Shown: positions 49,914-59,830, counted from the first letter of the stretch. The stretch is 64,000 bases of DNA from Gymnodinialimonas sp. 202GB13-11 (GCF_040932485.1 NZ_JBFRBH010000001.1:3150212-3214211), one strand, 5' to 3'. The notes: generated by a model not told the origin, from the letters alone. Translations and numbers: made by a program.

Positions 49914-52169
49914 TTACTTCGCCTTCCGCGCCGCCTTCTTGCGCAGTTTCGTGCGTTTGCCTTTGCTGGCCCCGGCCTTGCGGCGCGTGGGTGCTTTGCG
50001 GCGGTTGGAACGGCGTGTGGTGGGCCGTGCGCGGCCGTCATGTTCCAGCAGTTCCAGGATCAGCCCGCCTGTGACGGGAACCGCTTCGGCCAGTTTGACC
50101 TTTACCCTGTCGCCAATTCCAATCACGAGGCCGGAATCCGCCCCCATCAACGTCTGCGCCTCGGCATCGAAGTGGAAGTATTCGTCGCCCAGGGACCGCA
50201 TCGGCAGCAAGCCATCCGCCCCAGTTTCATCCAGTTTCACGAACACGCCGAACCGCGCGATGCCTGAGATGCGGCCCGCGAACTCCGCCCCGACCCGGTC
50301 CGACAGATAGGCGGCGAGGTAGCGGTCATTCGTGTCGCGTTCGGCCACCATGGACCGACGCTCAGTGTCTGAGATTAGCTTGGCCGTTTCGTCGAGCCGG
50401 TCGATCTCTTCCGGCTGCAACCCGTCCTTGCCCCAGCCATGAGCGGCAATCAGCGCCCGGTGCACGATCAGGTCGGCGTAACGGCGGATGGGTGAGGTGA
50501 AATGCGCGTAGTGCTGCAGCGCCAGGCCAAAATGGCCATAGTTTTCAGCATTGTAGTACGCCTGCTGCATTGAGCGCAGGGTGGAGATGGAGATCAGCTC
50601 GGAATGCTCTTCACTGGCCTGGGTCAGGAGGGCGTTAAGATGCGAGGTTTTGAGCACTTGCCCCTTGGCCAGCGTCAGGCCGGAGGCCTGCGCAACCTCG
50701 CGCAGTGCGTCGAGTTTTTCAGGCGAGGGTTCCTCATGCACCCGGAACAGGAGCGGGGTGCGCTTGGCGATCAAGGTCTCCGCCGCGCAGACATTTGCCA
50801 GCACCATGAATTCTTCGATCAGCCGGTGGGCGTCGAGGCGTTCCTTGAAGGCGACGGACGTGACCTTGCCATCCTCGCTCAGTTCAATGCGGCGTTCGGG
50901 CAGGTCGAGTTCTAGCGGTTGCCGCTTTTCACGGGCAGTGACGAGGGCGTCGTAGGCCGCGTACAGGGGACGAATGACATCGTCGAGCAGCGGTGCGGTG
51001 CGGTCGTTGGGGCTGCCGTCCTGCGCGGCCTGCACTTCTTCGTAGTGCAGCGAGGCGGGGGAACGCATGAGCGCGCGGTGGAAGCTGTGGCCGCGCTTCT
51101 GGCCCTCCGCATTGATGACAATGCGCGCGGCGATCACGGCGCGGTCGACGCCTTCGTGAAGCGAGCAAAGGTCGCCTGACAGTGTGTCAGGCAGCATCGG
51201 TACAACCCGGTCGGGGAAATAGGTGGAATTGCCCCGCTTGCGCGCCTCGCGGTCCAGAGCAGAGCTCGGGCGCACGTAATGGGCGACATCGGCGATGGCG
51301 ACCCAGATGACATGGCCACCTTCGTTCTTCGGATCGGTATCGGCATGGGCGTAGCACGCATCGTCGTGGTCGCGCGCATCGGCCGGGTCGATGGTGACAA
51401 GCGGCAGATCGCGGAGATCTTCGCGACCTTTCATTGTGGCAGGTTTGGCGGCGTCGGCCTCGGCCACTACGGCGTCAGGGAAGGCATCCGGAATGCCGTT
51501 TTCGTGGATCGCGATCAGTGACACAGCGCGGGGCGCACCGGGATCGCCCAGACGGTCCGTGATCCGCGCGCGCGGCAGTCCCATCCGCGCTTTTGGCCCG
51601 GCCAGCTCGCCCTCGACCAACTCGCCATCCTTGGCGCCGTGCGTGTCACCGGAACGTACGATCCATTCCTTGTCCGACCCCTTCGAGATCGGCGAAATGC
51701 GCCCGCCCTCATCGGACTTGCGGAAGATGCCGAGGATTTTGCGGGGGTTCGTCCCGATCTTGCGGATCAGCTTGGCGGTGTACTGGTGGTCTTCGCCATC
51801 GGCTTCGAACAGCTTGGCCAAGATACGGTCGCCCTCGCCCACCGCCGGATCGCTCTGGCGGGGCGTGAACAGGATGCGCGGCTCTGGCCCTTCGCCATCC
51901 CAGTTCATCGGGCGCGCAAATAGATCGCCGTCGCTGTCAGGGGCTTGCACGATCAGCACGCCCACCGGCGGCAGCTTGCCCGGATCGCGGTAAAGGCGGC
52001 CCTTCTTCTCGATATGCCCCTCTGCCTCCAGTTCCTTCAGCATACGCTTGAGGTCGATCCGCGCCGCGCCCTTGATGCCAAAGGCCTTCGCGATGTCGCG
52101 CTTGGTCCGCTTGCCGGGATTGTCATTGATCCAAGCGAGGAGGTCGTCTTTGGAGGGAAGGCTGCTCAT
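49914..52169 (-). CDS. rnr: Ribonuclease R
   Basis: A 3'-5' exoribonuclease of the RNB family that degrades structured RNA, including rRNA and tmRNA targets. Order: N-terminal winged helix (DLLAWINDNPGKRTKRDIAKAFGIKG), cold-shock domains, RNB catalytic core (LVTIDPADARDHDDACYA with the metal aspartates, and HFTSPIRRYADLIVHR), an S1 domain (GRISGIARFGVFVKLDETGADGL) and a Lys/Arg-rich tail. The start at 52169 (MSSLPSKDD) fits the family; a frame to 52205 is also open. The length of about 751 residues is normal. Confidence 0.95.
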   Translation of the reverse strand: MSSLPSKDDLLAWINDNPGKRTKRDIAKAFGIKGAARIDLKRMLKELEAEGHIEKKGRLYRDPGKLPPVGVLIVQAPDSDGDLFARPMNWDGEGPEPRILFTPRQSDPAVGEGDRILAKLFEADGEDHQYTAKLIRKIGTNPRKILGIFRKSDEGGRISPISKGSDKEWIVRSGDTHGAKDGELVEGELAGPKARMGLPRARITDRLGDPGAPRAVSLIAIHENGIPDAFPDAVVAEADAAKPATMKGREDLRDLPLVTIDPADARDHDDACYAHADTDPKNEGGHVIWVAIADVAHYVRPSSALDREARKRGNSTYFPDRVVPMLPDTLSGDLCSLHEGVDRAVIAARIVINAEGQKRGHSFHRALMRSPASLHYEEVQAAQDGSPNDRTAPLLDDVIRPLYAAYDALVTAREKRQPLELDLPERRIELSEDGKVTSVAFKERLDAHRLIEEFMVLANVCAAETLIAKRTPLLFRVHEEPSPEKLDALREVAQASGLTLAKGQVLKTSHLNALLTQASEEHSELISISTLRSMQQAYYNAENYGHFGLALQHYAHFTSPIRRYADLIVHRALIAAHGWGKDGLQPEEIDRLDETAKLISDTERRSMVAERDTNDRYLAAYLSDRVGAEFAGRISGIARFGVFVKLDETGADGLLPMRSLGDEYFHFDAEAQTLMGADSGLVIGIGDRVKVKLAEAVPVTGGLILELLEHDGRARPTTRRSNRRKAPTRRKAGASKGKRTKLRKKAARKAK

Positions 52170-52242
52170 GTCTTTGGGCGTATCATGGGTGCGTGGGGGC
52201 GTCATGGGGGAAATGGGCGACCGGCGCGCGCGTGTCGAAAGG

Positions 52243-52267
52243 CCGGACCCTCCGGGGGAGTTTTTTT
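52243..52267 (+). terminator. Hairpin with T-run, opposite to flanking genes
   Basis: CCGGA-CCC-TCCGG followed by GGGAG and seven T, read on the plus strand. Both flanking genes (rnr and dapE) run on the minus strand, so it would end a plus-strand transcript. The following GGCAAGATGAAAG is another text common between genes in this group, so it may be part of an intergenic repeat. Confidence 0.45.
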
Positions 52268-52348
52268 GGCAAGATGAAAGGGCAGAGCGCGCCCAGACCG
52301 GACCCGCTGCGAGGACGCCCGAAGGGCGGGCGTTAGCCTTATTAACGA

Positions 52349-53500
52349 TCAGGCGAAGTAATCCGTCAGCACCCGCGTGTAGATGCGTTTGAGGTCGTGT
52401 ATGTCGCTGATGCGGACGCGTTCATCGACCTGATGCATGCGGTGGCCGACAAGGCCAAATTCCACGACCGGGCAGTGGTTTTTCACGAACCGCGCGTCCG
52501 AGGTACCGCCGGTGGTGGACATCTCGGGCGTTCGGCCTGTCTCGGCCTGAACGGCGCTGGCGATCAGAGAGGACAAGTCACCCGGCGGCGTGAGGAAGGA
52601 CTCGCCGCTGAGTTTCGTGGTCATCTCGATCCGGGTGCCGGTCTCAGTGGCGACCTTGTCTGCCTCGCTCCGCATCCACTCTGTCAGGCTCTCGCCCGTG
52701 TGCAGATCGTTGAAGCGCAGGTTCACGGTCATCCGCGTCTTGGCGGGGATCACGTTGTTGGCCGGATTGCCGGTATCGATGGTGGTGATCGCGCAAGTCG
52801 AGGGGTCGAAATGATCAGTGCCTTCGTCCAGCACATGGGACGACAGGCGATGGCCCAGAAGCGCTACGGCGGGCATCGGGTTGATGACCTTGTGCAGGTA
52901 GGCGGAATGGCCCTGTTTGCCGATGACCTCGAAGAAAGCGGTCAGCGCGCCGCGACGGCCAATCTTCATCATGTCGCCCATCTGTTCGGGGCAGGTCGGC
53001 TCCCCCACGATGCAATGGTCCATGCGTTCGCCGGCCTCGGTCATCCAATCTAGCAGCGCGATGGTGCCGTCGGTGCTTTCGCCCTCTTCATCGCCGGTGA
53101 TGGCCAGCACAACCGCGCCGTCGGGCGGGGTGTCGCGGACAAAGTCGATGGCGGCGGCGGCGAAAGCGGCGACGCCGGATTTCATGTCGGTGGCACCGCG
53201 CCCATACATCCAGTCGCCGTCGACCTCAGCGCCGAAGGGCGGGAAGGTCCACGCGGCCTCGTCCCCTACTGGTACCACATCCGTATGGCCATTGAATCCG
53301 AATGCCTTGCCGTTCCCGCGCTCGCCCCATCTCGCGTAGAGGTTCGCGATGCCGCCCCGATCCACGCGCGTGCAGGCGAAACCGGCCTCCGACAGCAGTT
53401 TTTCCAATAGCACCAGCGCCCCGCCTTCCAGCGGCGTGACTGAGTTGCAGCGGATCAGATCGGCGGTCAGGGCGACGGGATCAATGGGGGAAGTGGGCAT
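52349..53500 (-). CDS. dapE: Succinyl-diaminopimelate desuccinylase
   Basis: A 383-residue M20 metallopeptidase-family enzyme that removes succinate from N-succinyl-LL-diaminopimelate, giving the precursor of lysine and of the peptidoglycan crosslink. The dinuclear zinc site is visible in [13 protein letters not shown] (His72), [13 protein letters not shown] (Asp105) and [12 protein letters not shown] (Glu138). [20 protein letters not shown] and [10 protein letters not shown] are typical of DapE. Its partner dapD is 5 kb to the right, separated by accessory genes. Confidence 0.96.
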   Translation of the reverse strand: MPTSPIDPVALTADLIRCNSVTPLEGGALVLLEKLLSEAGFACTRVDRGGIANLYARWGERGNGKAFGFNGHTDVVPVGDEAAWTFPPFGAEVDGDWMYGRGATDMKSGVAAFAAAAIDFVRDTPPDGAVVLAITGDEEGESTDGTIALLDWMTEAGERMDHCIVGEPTCPEQMGDMMKIGRRGALTAFFEVIGKQGHSAYLHKVINPMPAVALLGHRLSSHVLDEGTDHFDPSTCAITTIDTGNPANNVIPAKTRMTVNLRFNDLHTGESLTEWMRSEADKVATETGTRIEMTTKLSGESFLTPPGDLSSLIASAVQAETGRTPEMSTTGGTSDARFVKNHCPVVEFGLVGHRMHQVDERVRISDIHDLKRIYTRVLTDYFA

Positions 53501-53797
53501 GGAAACCTCGGAACACGCAGGTGAAATCCTAACCTATCGGCGTGGCAGAGAGACCACAATGCGGCACGAACATGTCGCCGACACGGCGGAAACTTGGATT
53601 TATCCACAGCCCATATGTTAAGCAAACGTATAAAAATACGCCGAGGCAGGCAGTGGACGCCATAAAAACAAGGCGCCGCATCGAGTAGAGTAACGAGAGC
53701 ATTCGCATTGACCGCATGGGCTTTGGGCCGTGCGGCACTTGTGTGACCGCGTGTGATGTCTTGCCAGACCTCGGCCCAAGAAGGGTGAAGGCAGGCC

Positions 53798-55390
53798 ATG
53801 CCCGCGACGGGACAAGAGCTACCAATCAACACGTCCGCCACTGCGCTGCAGATGGCCAACACGATCTTCGGGCCCGGCACGACGGTGAATTCCGCGAGCT
53901 ATACGGGCTGGAGCCAATCGTCGGGCATCTACACGAACGGCGACAGCGTCTCCAACGCGCTGACCCCGTCGGACACGGGCGTGATCCTGTCGACAGGGCG
54001 GGCCAGCGACATCACGCGGTCCAATGGCGATCCGAACCGGCAGGGTAACGAGTCGACCAATACGTCCGGCCCAAACAACGACGCCGATTTCAACGCGCTG
54101 GCTGGCGGGAGCACATTTGACGCGTCGTTTATGGAGGTGAACTTCACCCCGACCACCGACTTCATCACAATGCAGTTCACCTTCGCGTCCGAGGAATATC
54201 CGGAATTCTCGGGCTCGATCTACAACGACGCGGTGGGGGTCTGGATCAACGGTAACCTCGTGACCTCGCCCACGGTGAACGTCACGCAGATCAACTCGGT
54301 CAACCAGACCGAGAATGCGACCCTGTTCAACGACAACACCAACGATGATTACAACACCGAGATGGATGGCTTCACGGTGACATTGTCGCTGGTGATCCCG
54401 GTCAACAACGGTGTGCCCAACGATATCAAGATTGGTATCGCGGATGTGGCGGATGCAAATTACGACAGTTCGGTCCTGATCGCAGCGGACTCTTTGCAAG
54501 GTGAATTCATCGCGATGGACGATGCGGTCACGCGGCAGGAAGGGATCACTGCGATCCTTGATGTGCTGGCCAATGACCCGACATCGGGCGGGGTGGCGTT
54601 CATCACCCATATCAACGGAATCGAGGTGAACCCGGGCGATACCGTGACCCTGTCCTCGGGCCATGAGATCACGCTGTTGCTGTCGGGCGATCTGCAGATC
54701 GTTCCCCCGGCCAGCCAAAGCGGCCTGACCGCCCCGGAAAGCATCAACTTCACCTACACCGCCGATGACGGCACCGGCATCACCGACACCGCCTTTGTCA
54801 CGGTCACGGCCATTCCCTGCTTTGTTCGGGGCACCATGATCCTGACCGATAGCGGAGAAAAGCCGGTCGAAGACCTCATGCCCGGCGACATGGTTGAAAC
54901 ACGCGACAATGGCCTGCAACCGATCCGCTGGATCGGAACCCGCAAGGTGGCTGCAGAGGGGCGCTTTGCCCCCGTCGTGATCGAAGCCGGCACGTTCGGG
55001 ATGCACCGCCGTCTGGTCGTCTCGCCCCAGCACCGCGTGATGCTGACTCACTGGATGGCCGAGCTGATGTTTGGCGAAGATGAGGTTCTGGTCGCGGCCA
55101 AGGATCTGGTCAACGAATGCTCTGTCCGGGTGTTGGCCAAGGATGAGACGGACAATGGCGAGGTCGAATATTTCCACCTGCTGTTCGATAAGCATCAGAT
55201 CATCTGGTCCGAAGGGTTGGCGACCGAAAGTTTCCTGCCCGGCCCCACCGTGATGAACGATCTGGATGCCGCTGTTCAGGAGGAGGTCCTGACGCTGTTC
55301 CCCGAAATCGACCCGGAGACGAAACATGGCTACGGGCCAGCCGCCCGCCTTCCCCTGCGCGGGTTTGAGGCCCGCGCGATGCTGGGTTGA
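53798..55390 (+). CDS. Choice-of-anchor-L protein with Hint domain
   Basis: A 530-residue exported-type protein without a Sec signal. Residues about 10-235 are a choice-of-anchor-L domain (STGRASDITRSNGDPN, FTFASEEYPEFSGSIYNDAVGVWING), about 238-335 a cadherin-like segment (DDAVTRQEGITAILDVLAND), and 341-530 a Hint domain of the Hedgehog/intein type. The Hint nucleophile Cys341 (CFVRGTMILT) and the block-B histidine His412 (VVSPQHRVML) are intact. Self-processing or ester/thioester chemistry is therefore possible. The second Hint-like gene follows with a four-base overlap or 17 bases later, so the pair is cotranscribed. Confidence 0.88.
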   Translation: MPATGQELPINTSATALQMANTIFGPGTTVNSASYTGWSQSSGIYTNGDSVSNALTPSDTGVILSTGRASDITRSNGDPNRQGNESTNTSGPNNDADFNALAGGSTFDASFMEVNFTPTTDFITMQFTFASEEYPEFSGSIYNDAVGVWINGNLVTSPTVNVTQINSVNQTENATLFNDNTNDDYNTEMDGFTVTLSLVIPVNNGVPNDIKIGIADVADANYDSSVLIAADSLQGEFIAMDDAVTRQEGITAILDVLANDPTSGGVAFITHINGIEVNPGDTVTLSSGHEITLLLSGDLQIVPPASQSGLTAPESINFTYTADDGTGITDTAFVTVTAIPCFVRGTMILTDSGEKPVEDLMPGDMVETRDNGLQPIRWIGTRKVAAEGRFAPVVIEAGTFGMHRRLVVSPQHRVMLTHWMAELMFGEDEVLVAAKDLVNECSVRVLAKDETDNGEVEYFHLLFDKHQIIWSEGLATESFLPGPTVMNDLDAAVQEEVLTLFPEIDPETKHGYGPAARLPLRGFEARAMLG

Positions 55391-55407
55391 CCGGAGCCGT
55401 CGGGTCC

Positions 55408-56457
55408 ATGTCATGGCATGCCATATGGAGTGAGGGCCGTGTCCTGAAAGCGCCGCAAGCCTTCAGCGACGCGCCGCTACGCTCCATGACCCTGTGGCTT
55501 GAACTCTCCGGTCCCCGAAGACCTTTGACCAAGCGTGGGCGTGCGCAACCGAGGCAAGTGCCCCTGCGGCTTTGGCGTGGCATGTCCACCGATCCCGGCA
55601 AGGCCATCACCATCTACCTGATGCCCGACAACGCCCTGCGCCTTGTGCATGGCGATATTGATCTGATGTCCGCGCCCAACATGATGCGCACCGGCGAGAC
55701 GGTCGGCCTGCGCTACGTCACCTGCGCTGAGGGTCGGAACGACACATTCGACGTGACGAACTTCGATCAGGGCCGCACCCAAAGCCTGCGCGCCGGTCTG
55801 GCCCATCTTGCGACAATGGCGGAGGCCTGCCCGGCTGCCGAGGGCTATCTGAAAGTGGCCCATATCGCAGCCGTCGCCCCGGATCTGGTGCCTGCAACCG
55901 ATCTGCCCGGCGTGGAAAGCGGCGCGATCATCGCCACGGATCAGGGGCCGCGCCCTGTAGACGCTTTGCAAGCTGGCGACATGCTGCTTGACGCCAGTGG
56001 TGAGGCGCACCCCCTGCGCTGGATCGAAGCGCGGCCCCGCCTGTGCATGGGCCGCAACGCCCCGATGCGCCTGCGCGCGCCGTATTTTGGGCTTGCCCGC
56101 GATTTGATCGTCACACCGCAAACGCGGATTTTACAGACAGGTCCGGTGGTGGATTACCTGTGCGGGACAGATGCCGTTCTGGCGCAGGTCGGCGATCTGG
56201 CCAACGGACGCGCTGTGTTCCGCGACCGGCATCAGGCCGTGCGCACCTTCTATCACATGATGCTGGACGATCCGGCCTGTATCCTGGTGGAAAACTGCCC
56301 GATCGAGACCGCGCATCTGGGCGACGTAATGGCCTTGGGCGATCCCAATTTGGCACAGGCCGCAGACCCAAGCGACAGCGACCTCACGCCGTCGCTGCCC
56401 TTGCTTGATCGCGCCTCGGCCCGGGCTTTGCTGACAGCCAATTCGCGGGCGGCCTAA
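55408..56457 (+). CDS. Degenerate Hint-domain protein
   Basis: About 349 residues from ATG 55408; a TTG at 55387, overlapping the previous stop, gives 356. In that longer numbering the C-terminal half is recognisably Hint (ATDQGPRPVDALQAGDMLLD, HPLRWIEARP, LIVTPQTRIL, VENCPIETAHLGDVM). However, the nucleophile cysteine is replaced by Gly175 and the block-B histidine by Thr246 when aligned with the neighbour. It should be unable to splice or cleave. The N-terminal 65 residues are Arg-rich and not assigned. A structural or regulatory partner of the upstream Hint protein is inferred. Confidence 0.75.
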   Translation: MSWHAIWSEGRVLKAPQAFSDAPLRSMTLWLELSGPRRPLTKRGRAQPRQVPLRLWRGMSTDPGKAITIYLMPDNALRLVHGDIDLMSAPNMMRTGETVGLRYVTCAEGRNDTFDVTNFDQGRTQSLRAGLAHLATMAEACPAAEGYLKVAHIAAVAPDLVPATDLPGVESGAIIATDQGPRPVDALQAGDMLLDASGEAHPLRWIEARPRLCMGRNAPMRLRAPYFGLARDLIVTPQTRILQTGPVVDYLCGTDAVLAQVGDLANGRAVFRDRHQAVRTFYHMMLDDPACILVENCPIETAHLGDVMALGDPNLAQAADPSDSDLTPSLPLLDRASARALLTANSRAA

Positions 56458-56804
56458 CCCTTTTCCTCACCATCAAAGAACGGCGTCATCTGCACGACGA
56501 TCACGGCATTCTCGGCCAACGCACGATCCATCAGGCCGCGTTCTTCGTCGTTGATCTCATCGCCCTGAGCTTCGCGTTCGGTCCGCGTGCCGTATCCAGT
56601 CACATCCAGCGGGTTCAGATCTGCTTGCTTCAGAACGGCCACGGTTTCGCGCACCGCCTCGGCCTCATCGACGCCGCTGGCAAAGCACAACAGCCCCGCG
56701 CCGGTTGAGCCTTCGGGCAAACCATCGCCGTCCTTGCGCCCGACCTGCACCAGCAGGGTGTAGACGTCATGCTTCTTTTTGGGTTTTTTCGGTTTGTCTG
56801 CCAT
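56454..56804 (-). CDS. Conserved hypothetical protein
   Basis: A 116-residue protein with a Lys/Pro-rich start (MADKPKKPKKKHDVYTL) and a ferredoxin-like alternation of strands and helices (YTLLVQVGRKDGD, AVRETVAVLKQADLN, AENAVIVVQMTPFF). Start at 56804 is preferred to an in-frame ATG at 56840. It ends in a four-base antisense overlap with the Hint-like gene. I do not recognise a family. Confidence 0.75.
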   Translation of the reverse strand: MADKPKKPKKKHDVYTLLVQVGRKDGDGLPEGSTGAGLLCFASGVDEAEAVRETVAVLKQADLNPLDVTGYGTRTEREAQGDEINDEERGLMDRALAENAVIVVQMTPFFDGEEKG

Positions 56805-56846
56805 CCCGCGCGGATGGCGCAGGAGGGCAGGACCTGTCAAGCCGCG

Positions 56847-57608
56847 TCAGGGGCGGCCGGTGAAATCGGAACTGACCTCACCCATGAAACAGCGCGGGAA
56901 AAACGGGAAGGTATCGGTGGCGAAATAGACATATTCGCCGTCCATCATCGCGCCGTTGCACTGATCGAGATTGCCGGACCCAGCGACGAATGCCCAATCC
57001 TCCTCATAGCTGCCGTCATAGGCCCCGTAGGGTGCCGTGACGCGGGTGCCGTCGCGCAATTGCCAGGATGATTGCGCCTGATCGCCGACATAGTGGATCT
57101 CGAACCCATCGGCGGCCCACCCGATGAGGGTGTCGTCGCGATTGTCGAGGAAGGCATCCGCAACGGCGTGATAGTGATAGAGCCCGCGATGATCGACATG
57201 AGCGTTGGCGGCATCCATGCCAAGCGCCTCGGCCGAGCCCATGCCCTCCAGGTTCCAGCCGCTGGACGGATCACGGGAATGACCGCGCGGGCTGGACGCG
57301 TCGTAGTAGTCAGCTGTGCCGGGGCGGAACAGGATACCGGTGACTGAAATGCCCGATGAATGCGTCTCTGTCGTCATCTGGCCTGTATAGGTCGGCGTAC
57401 CATCCACACAGACGGAGACGGTTTGCGCCTCGAAGCTGTGCGGGTTGCCCGAATTTGGGAACGATCCAATGTCGTGGTCCGGGCTGCCGTTTGAAGTAAT
57501 GCAAAGCTGATCGCCTTGCCGGGTGATGGAGACGTCGTTTTCATGGGCAAGGCTCGGCCCGGCAACAAGTGCTGCCAGAAGGGCCGTTAGGGCGAAGGTG
57601 CGGTACAT
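56847..57608 (-). CDS. YHYH-domain secreted protein
   Basis: A 253-residue secreted protein with a Sec signal (to AHA) and the YHYH domain, named for GLYHYHAV near residue 140. Further family text is NAHVDHRGLYHYH, DTLIGWAADGFEIHY and the end DGEYVYFATDTFPFFPRCFMG. The His-rich block could bind metal. The biochemical role of this domain is not known. It lies in the accessory stretch between dapE and dapD. Confidence 0.9.
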   Translation of the reverse strand: MYRTFALTALLAALVAGPSLAHENDVSITRQGDQLCITSNGSPDHDIGSFPNSGNPHSFEAQTVSVCVDGTPTYTGQMTTETHSSGISVTGILFRPGTADYYDASSPRGHSRDPSSGWNLEGMGSAEALGMDAANAHVDHRGLYHYHAVADAFLDNRDDTLIGWAADGFEIHYVGDQAQSSWQLRDGTRVTAPYGAYDGSYEEDWAFVAGSGNLDQCNGAMMDGEYVYFATDTFPFFPRCFMGEVSSDFTGRP

Positions 57609-57674
57609 GATGGGCTCTCTCTGTGTGGTCCTTTTCGTTCCACGAAGCCCGCCCCGTTTTCCGTCGCGGAATTT

Positions 57675-57926
57675 TCAGCGCCCGCGGATCATCCGCCAGC
57701 CCGCAATCAGGATGCAGGCCCCCAACAGGCCCACGGCCCCTTGGGCCAGCCAGGTTGCTGATGCGTTGATCCCGATCAGGCCCAAAAGGACATTCGCCAC
57801 CATCGCACCGACGATCCCTAGGAAAATATTCAACAGAAGCCCTGTATTGGCCCCCATGATGCGCGAGCCGATCCAACCGGCGAGGCCACCTACGAATATG
57901 GCGGCAATCCAACCCAAGCCCTGCAT
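57675..57926 (-). CDS. GlsB/YeaQ/YmgE family membrane protein
   Basis: An 83-residue inner-membrane protein with three hydrophobic helices and the family text GLGWIAAIFVGGLAGWIGSRIMG and LLNIFLGIVGAMVAN. Start at 57926 is preferred because GGAGG lies before it; the open frame continues to 57977. Proteins of this family rise under stress in several bacteria, but the activity is unknown. Confidence 0.88.
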   Translation of the reverse strand: MQGLGWIAAIFVGGLAGWIGSRIMGANTGLLLNIFLGIVGAMVANVLLGLIGINASATWLAQGAVGLLGACILIAGWRMIRGR

Positions 57927-57989
57927 GATCGTTCCTCCAATGATGAAGGTTTGTGTATCACGAAAACCGGGATTCACGAAAAAGGCGCG

Positions 57990-58448
57990 TTATTGGACAG
58001 GTACGCCCGGGCACCGCATGTAGGTCGCATGGGCTTCGACATATCCGCCATCGTCCATCGCAAGATAGCTTGTCATCTCAGCCCGCGCGGTGATCCAAAG
58101 CGTGGCATCGACTCCACCCGGCCCCGCGCCTTGCCCGCCGCAATCAAGGCCAAGCTCGTGTGTGTACGAGCGCCCTTCAGTCGTGTCTTCGCTGATCACG
58201 TTAATCCTAGCGATCTCGCACGTGCCACCCACGGTCGTGACGCGGTCGGCGTCCACGCGAAGAATGCCTGCCGGGGGCGTGTCAGGAGTATCCGCGCACA
58301 GCGCCTCCCTGCTCTCCATCACAGTGATGCGGACAAAGCTGCCTTGATACTCCGTGGAAACGCTATCCTCGGCCAAACGCTGCCAGGCCCAACCCGACGC
58401 CAAGAGACAGGCGAACAGGGCCAGACCAAGCAAGGCGCGTTTGTGCAT
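57990..58448 (-). CDS. Hypothetical secreted or membrane-anchored protein
   Basis: A 152-residue protein with an N-terminal hydrophobic segment (ALLGLALFACLLASGWAW) that could be a signal or an anchor, and a small Cys-containing domain (four cysteines after the signal). Its ATG overlaps the dapD stop by three bases, so it is translationally coupled to dapD. No family is recognised and no link to lysine synthesis is evident. Confidence 0.7.
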   Translation of the reverse strand: MHKRALLGLALFACLLASGWAWQRLAEDSVSTEYQGSFVRITVMESREALCADTPDTPPAGILRVDADRVTTVGGTCEIARINVISEDTTEGRSYTHELGLDCGGQGAGPGGVDATLWITARAEMTSYLAMDDGGYVEAHATYMRCPGVPVQ

Positions 58449-59275
58449 CAATCGCGCAGGAGTTCGTTGATGGAAGTCTTCGACCGCGTCTGCGCGTCCA
58501 CACGCTTCACGATCACGGCGCAGTAGAGGTTCACGCCATTCTTCGACGGCATCGACCCTGCAACAACGACTGAACCCGCAGGCACTTCGCCATACATGAC
58601 CTCGCCTGTTTCACGATCCACGATTTTCGTGGATTTGCCGATGAACACGCCCATGCCAAGGACGGAGCCCTCGCGCACGATGCAGCCTTCAACCACTTCC
58701 GACCGCGCGCCGATGAAGCAATCGTCTTCGATGATCGTGGGGCCCGCCTGCATCGGCTCCAACACGCCGCCGATGCCCACGCCACCCGACAGGTGCACGT
58801 TCTTGCCGATCTGCGCGCAGGACCCGACGGTGGCCCAAGTGTCGACCATCGTGCCGCTATCCACATAGGCGCCGAGGTTCACGAAGGACGGCATCAGCAC
58901 CACGCCGGGCGCGATGTAGGCCGACTTGCGCACGACGCAGTTGGGCACCGCGCGGAAGCCAGCCGCGCCCCATTCATTCTCGCCCCAGCCCTTCCACTTG
59001 CTGTCGACCTTGTCCCACCAGGATCCGCCTTGGGCCGAGCCGCTCTGCATCTCCATGTCCTTCAGGCGGAAGCCCAGCAGCACGGCCTTCTTGGCCCACT
59101 GGTTGACGTGCCAATCACCGCTGTCCTGCTTTTCCGCCACACGCAGCGACCCGCTGTCGAGCGCGTTCAGCGTATCTTCGATGGCCTCGCGCGTTTCACC
59201 GGTTGTGGCGGGCGTGATCTGATCGCGCGCCTCCCAGGCGGCTTCGATGGCGGTTTCCAGTTGCGCGTTCGACAT
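58448..59275 (-). CDS. dapD: Tetrahydrodipicolinate N-succinyltransferase
   Basis: A 275-residue trimeric left-handed beta-helix enzyme that succinylates tetrahydrodipicolinate in lysine and diaminopimelate synthesis. [40 protein letters not shown] is the hexapeptide region, with [24 protein letters not shown] and [14 protein letters not shown] following. The C-terminus [20 protein letters not shown] is typical. DapE, the later desuccinylase of the same pathway, is in the window. Confidence 0.96.
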   Translation of the reverse strand: MSNAQLETAIEAAWEARDQITPATTGETREAIEDTLNALDSGSLRVAEKQDSGDWHVNQWAKKAVLLGFRLKDMEMQSGSAQGGSWWDKVDSKWKGWGENEWGAAGFRAVPNCVVRKSAYIAPGVVLMPSFVNLGAYVDSGTMVDTWATVGSCAQIGKNVHLSGGVGIGGVLEPMQAGPTIIEDDCFIGARSEVVEGCIVREGSVLGMGVFIGKSTKIVDRETGEVMYGEVPAGSVVVAGSMPSKNGVNLYCAVIVKRVDAQTRSKTSINELLRD

Positions 59276-59443
59276 GGGTCAGGCTCCGTAAGGCAAGGGC
59301 AGCGTTCCGCGCGGGCTATACGCATGGCCCGTCCCATATGCAACGCGTGAGGCGTATCAGCCCCACTGAAGGGGCGCCGCGCAGACTTGCAATTCATAGG
59401 CCATTCCGTAAGGTCATCCCACACTGGGGGAAGGTCTAACGTC

Positions 59444-59830
59444 ATGAAATCCTTTATAACTGCGGCGTCCATTGCGACGGCGCTTAGCGTGCTGTCTGCC
59501 TGCGTCGTGGTCGCGCCAAACGGAACCGGCACGACGCCTACCGGGGCCGCCGTTCCGGCAGCCGAGAATTGGGGGGTGTCCCTGCGCGGGCGCGCTTTGC
59601 AGCGGCCGGGTGAGTTCGTGAACTTTTTCAGCGACGGCACCTTCCGATGGGACGGAGGCCCCTATGGCACAGCGTTGGGCACGTGGACGGGCGGTCCAAA
59701 CCGGCTGTGCCTGAACGTGCAACTTGCCAACCGGCTCGAGTCCCTGTGCGGCACAGCCTATCTGACCAACGGTCAGCTAGAATTTCTAAGCGATGGCGGC
59801 GGTGCACCGATTTACTGGAACATCGTCTGA
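59444..59830 (+). CDS. Small lipoprotein, tandem paralog 1
   Basis: A 128-residue protein with the lipobox ATALSVLSAC. After a Thr/Pro/Ala linker comes a small domain of about 80 residues ending LCLNVQ-x-SLCGTAYLTNGQLEFLSDGG. The same scheme occurs in the next two genes: G-x-W, a first Cys in (L/F)C(L/F), a second Cys, then a strand with SDGG. Start at 59444 is preferred over 59387. Function unknown. Confidence 0.78.
   Translation: MKSFITAASIATALSVLSACVVVAPNGTGTTPTGAAVPAAENWGVSLRGRALQRPGEFVNFFSDGTFRWDGGPYGTALGTWTGGPNRLCLNVQLANRLESLCGTAYLTNGQLEFLSDGGGAPIYWNIV

Noticed and set aside
53501-53797. Small open frames between dapE and the Hint gene
   Set aside because: The frames overlap dapE or the start of the Hint gene and have no motif; the 297 bases are best read as a divergent promoter region with nothing further visible.
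53819-55414. Open frame of 531 codons on the minus strand
   Set aside because: It covers the choice-of-anchor-L/Hint gene in antisense; the plus-strand product has full family motifs.
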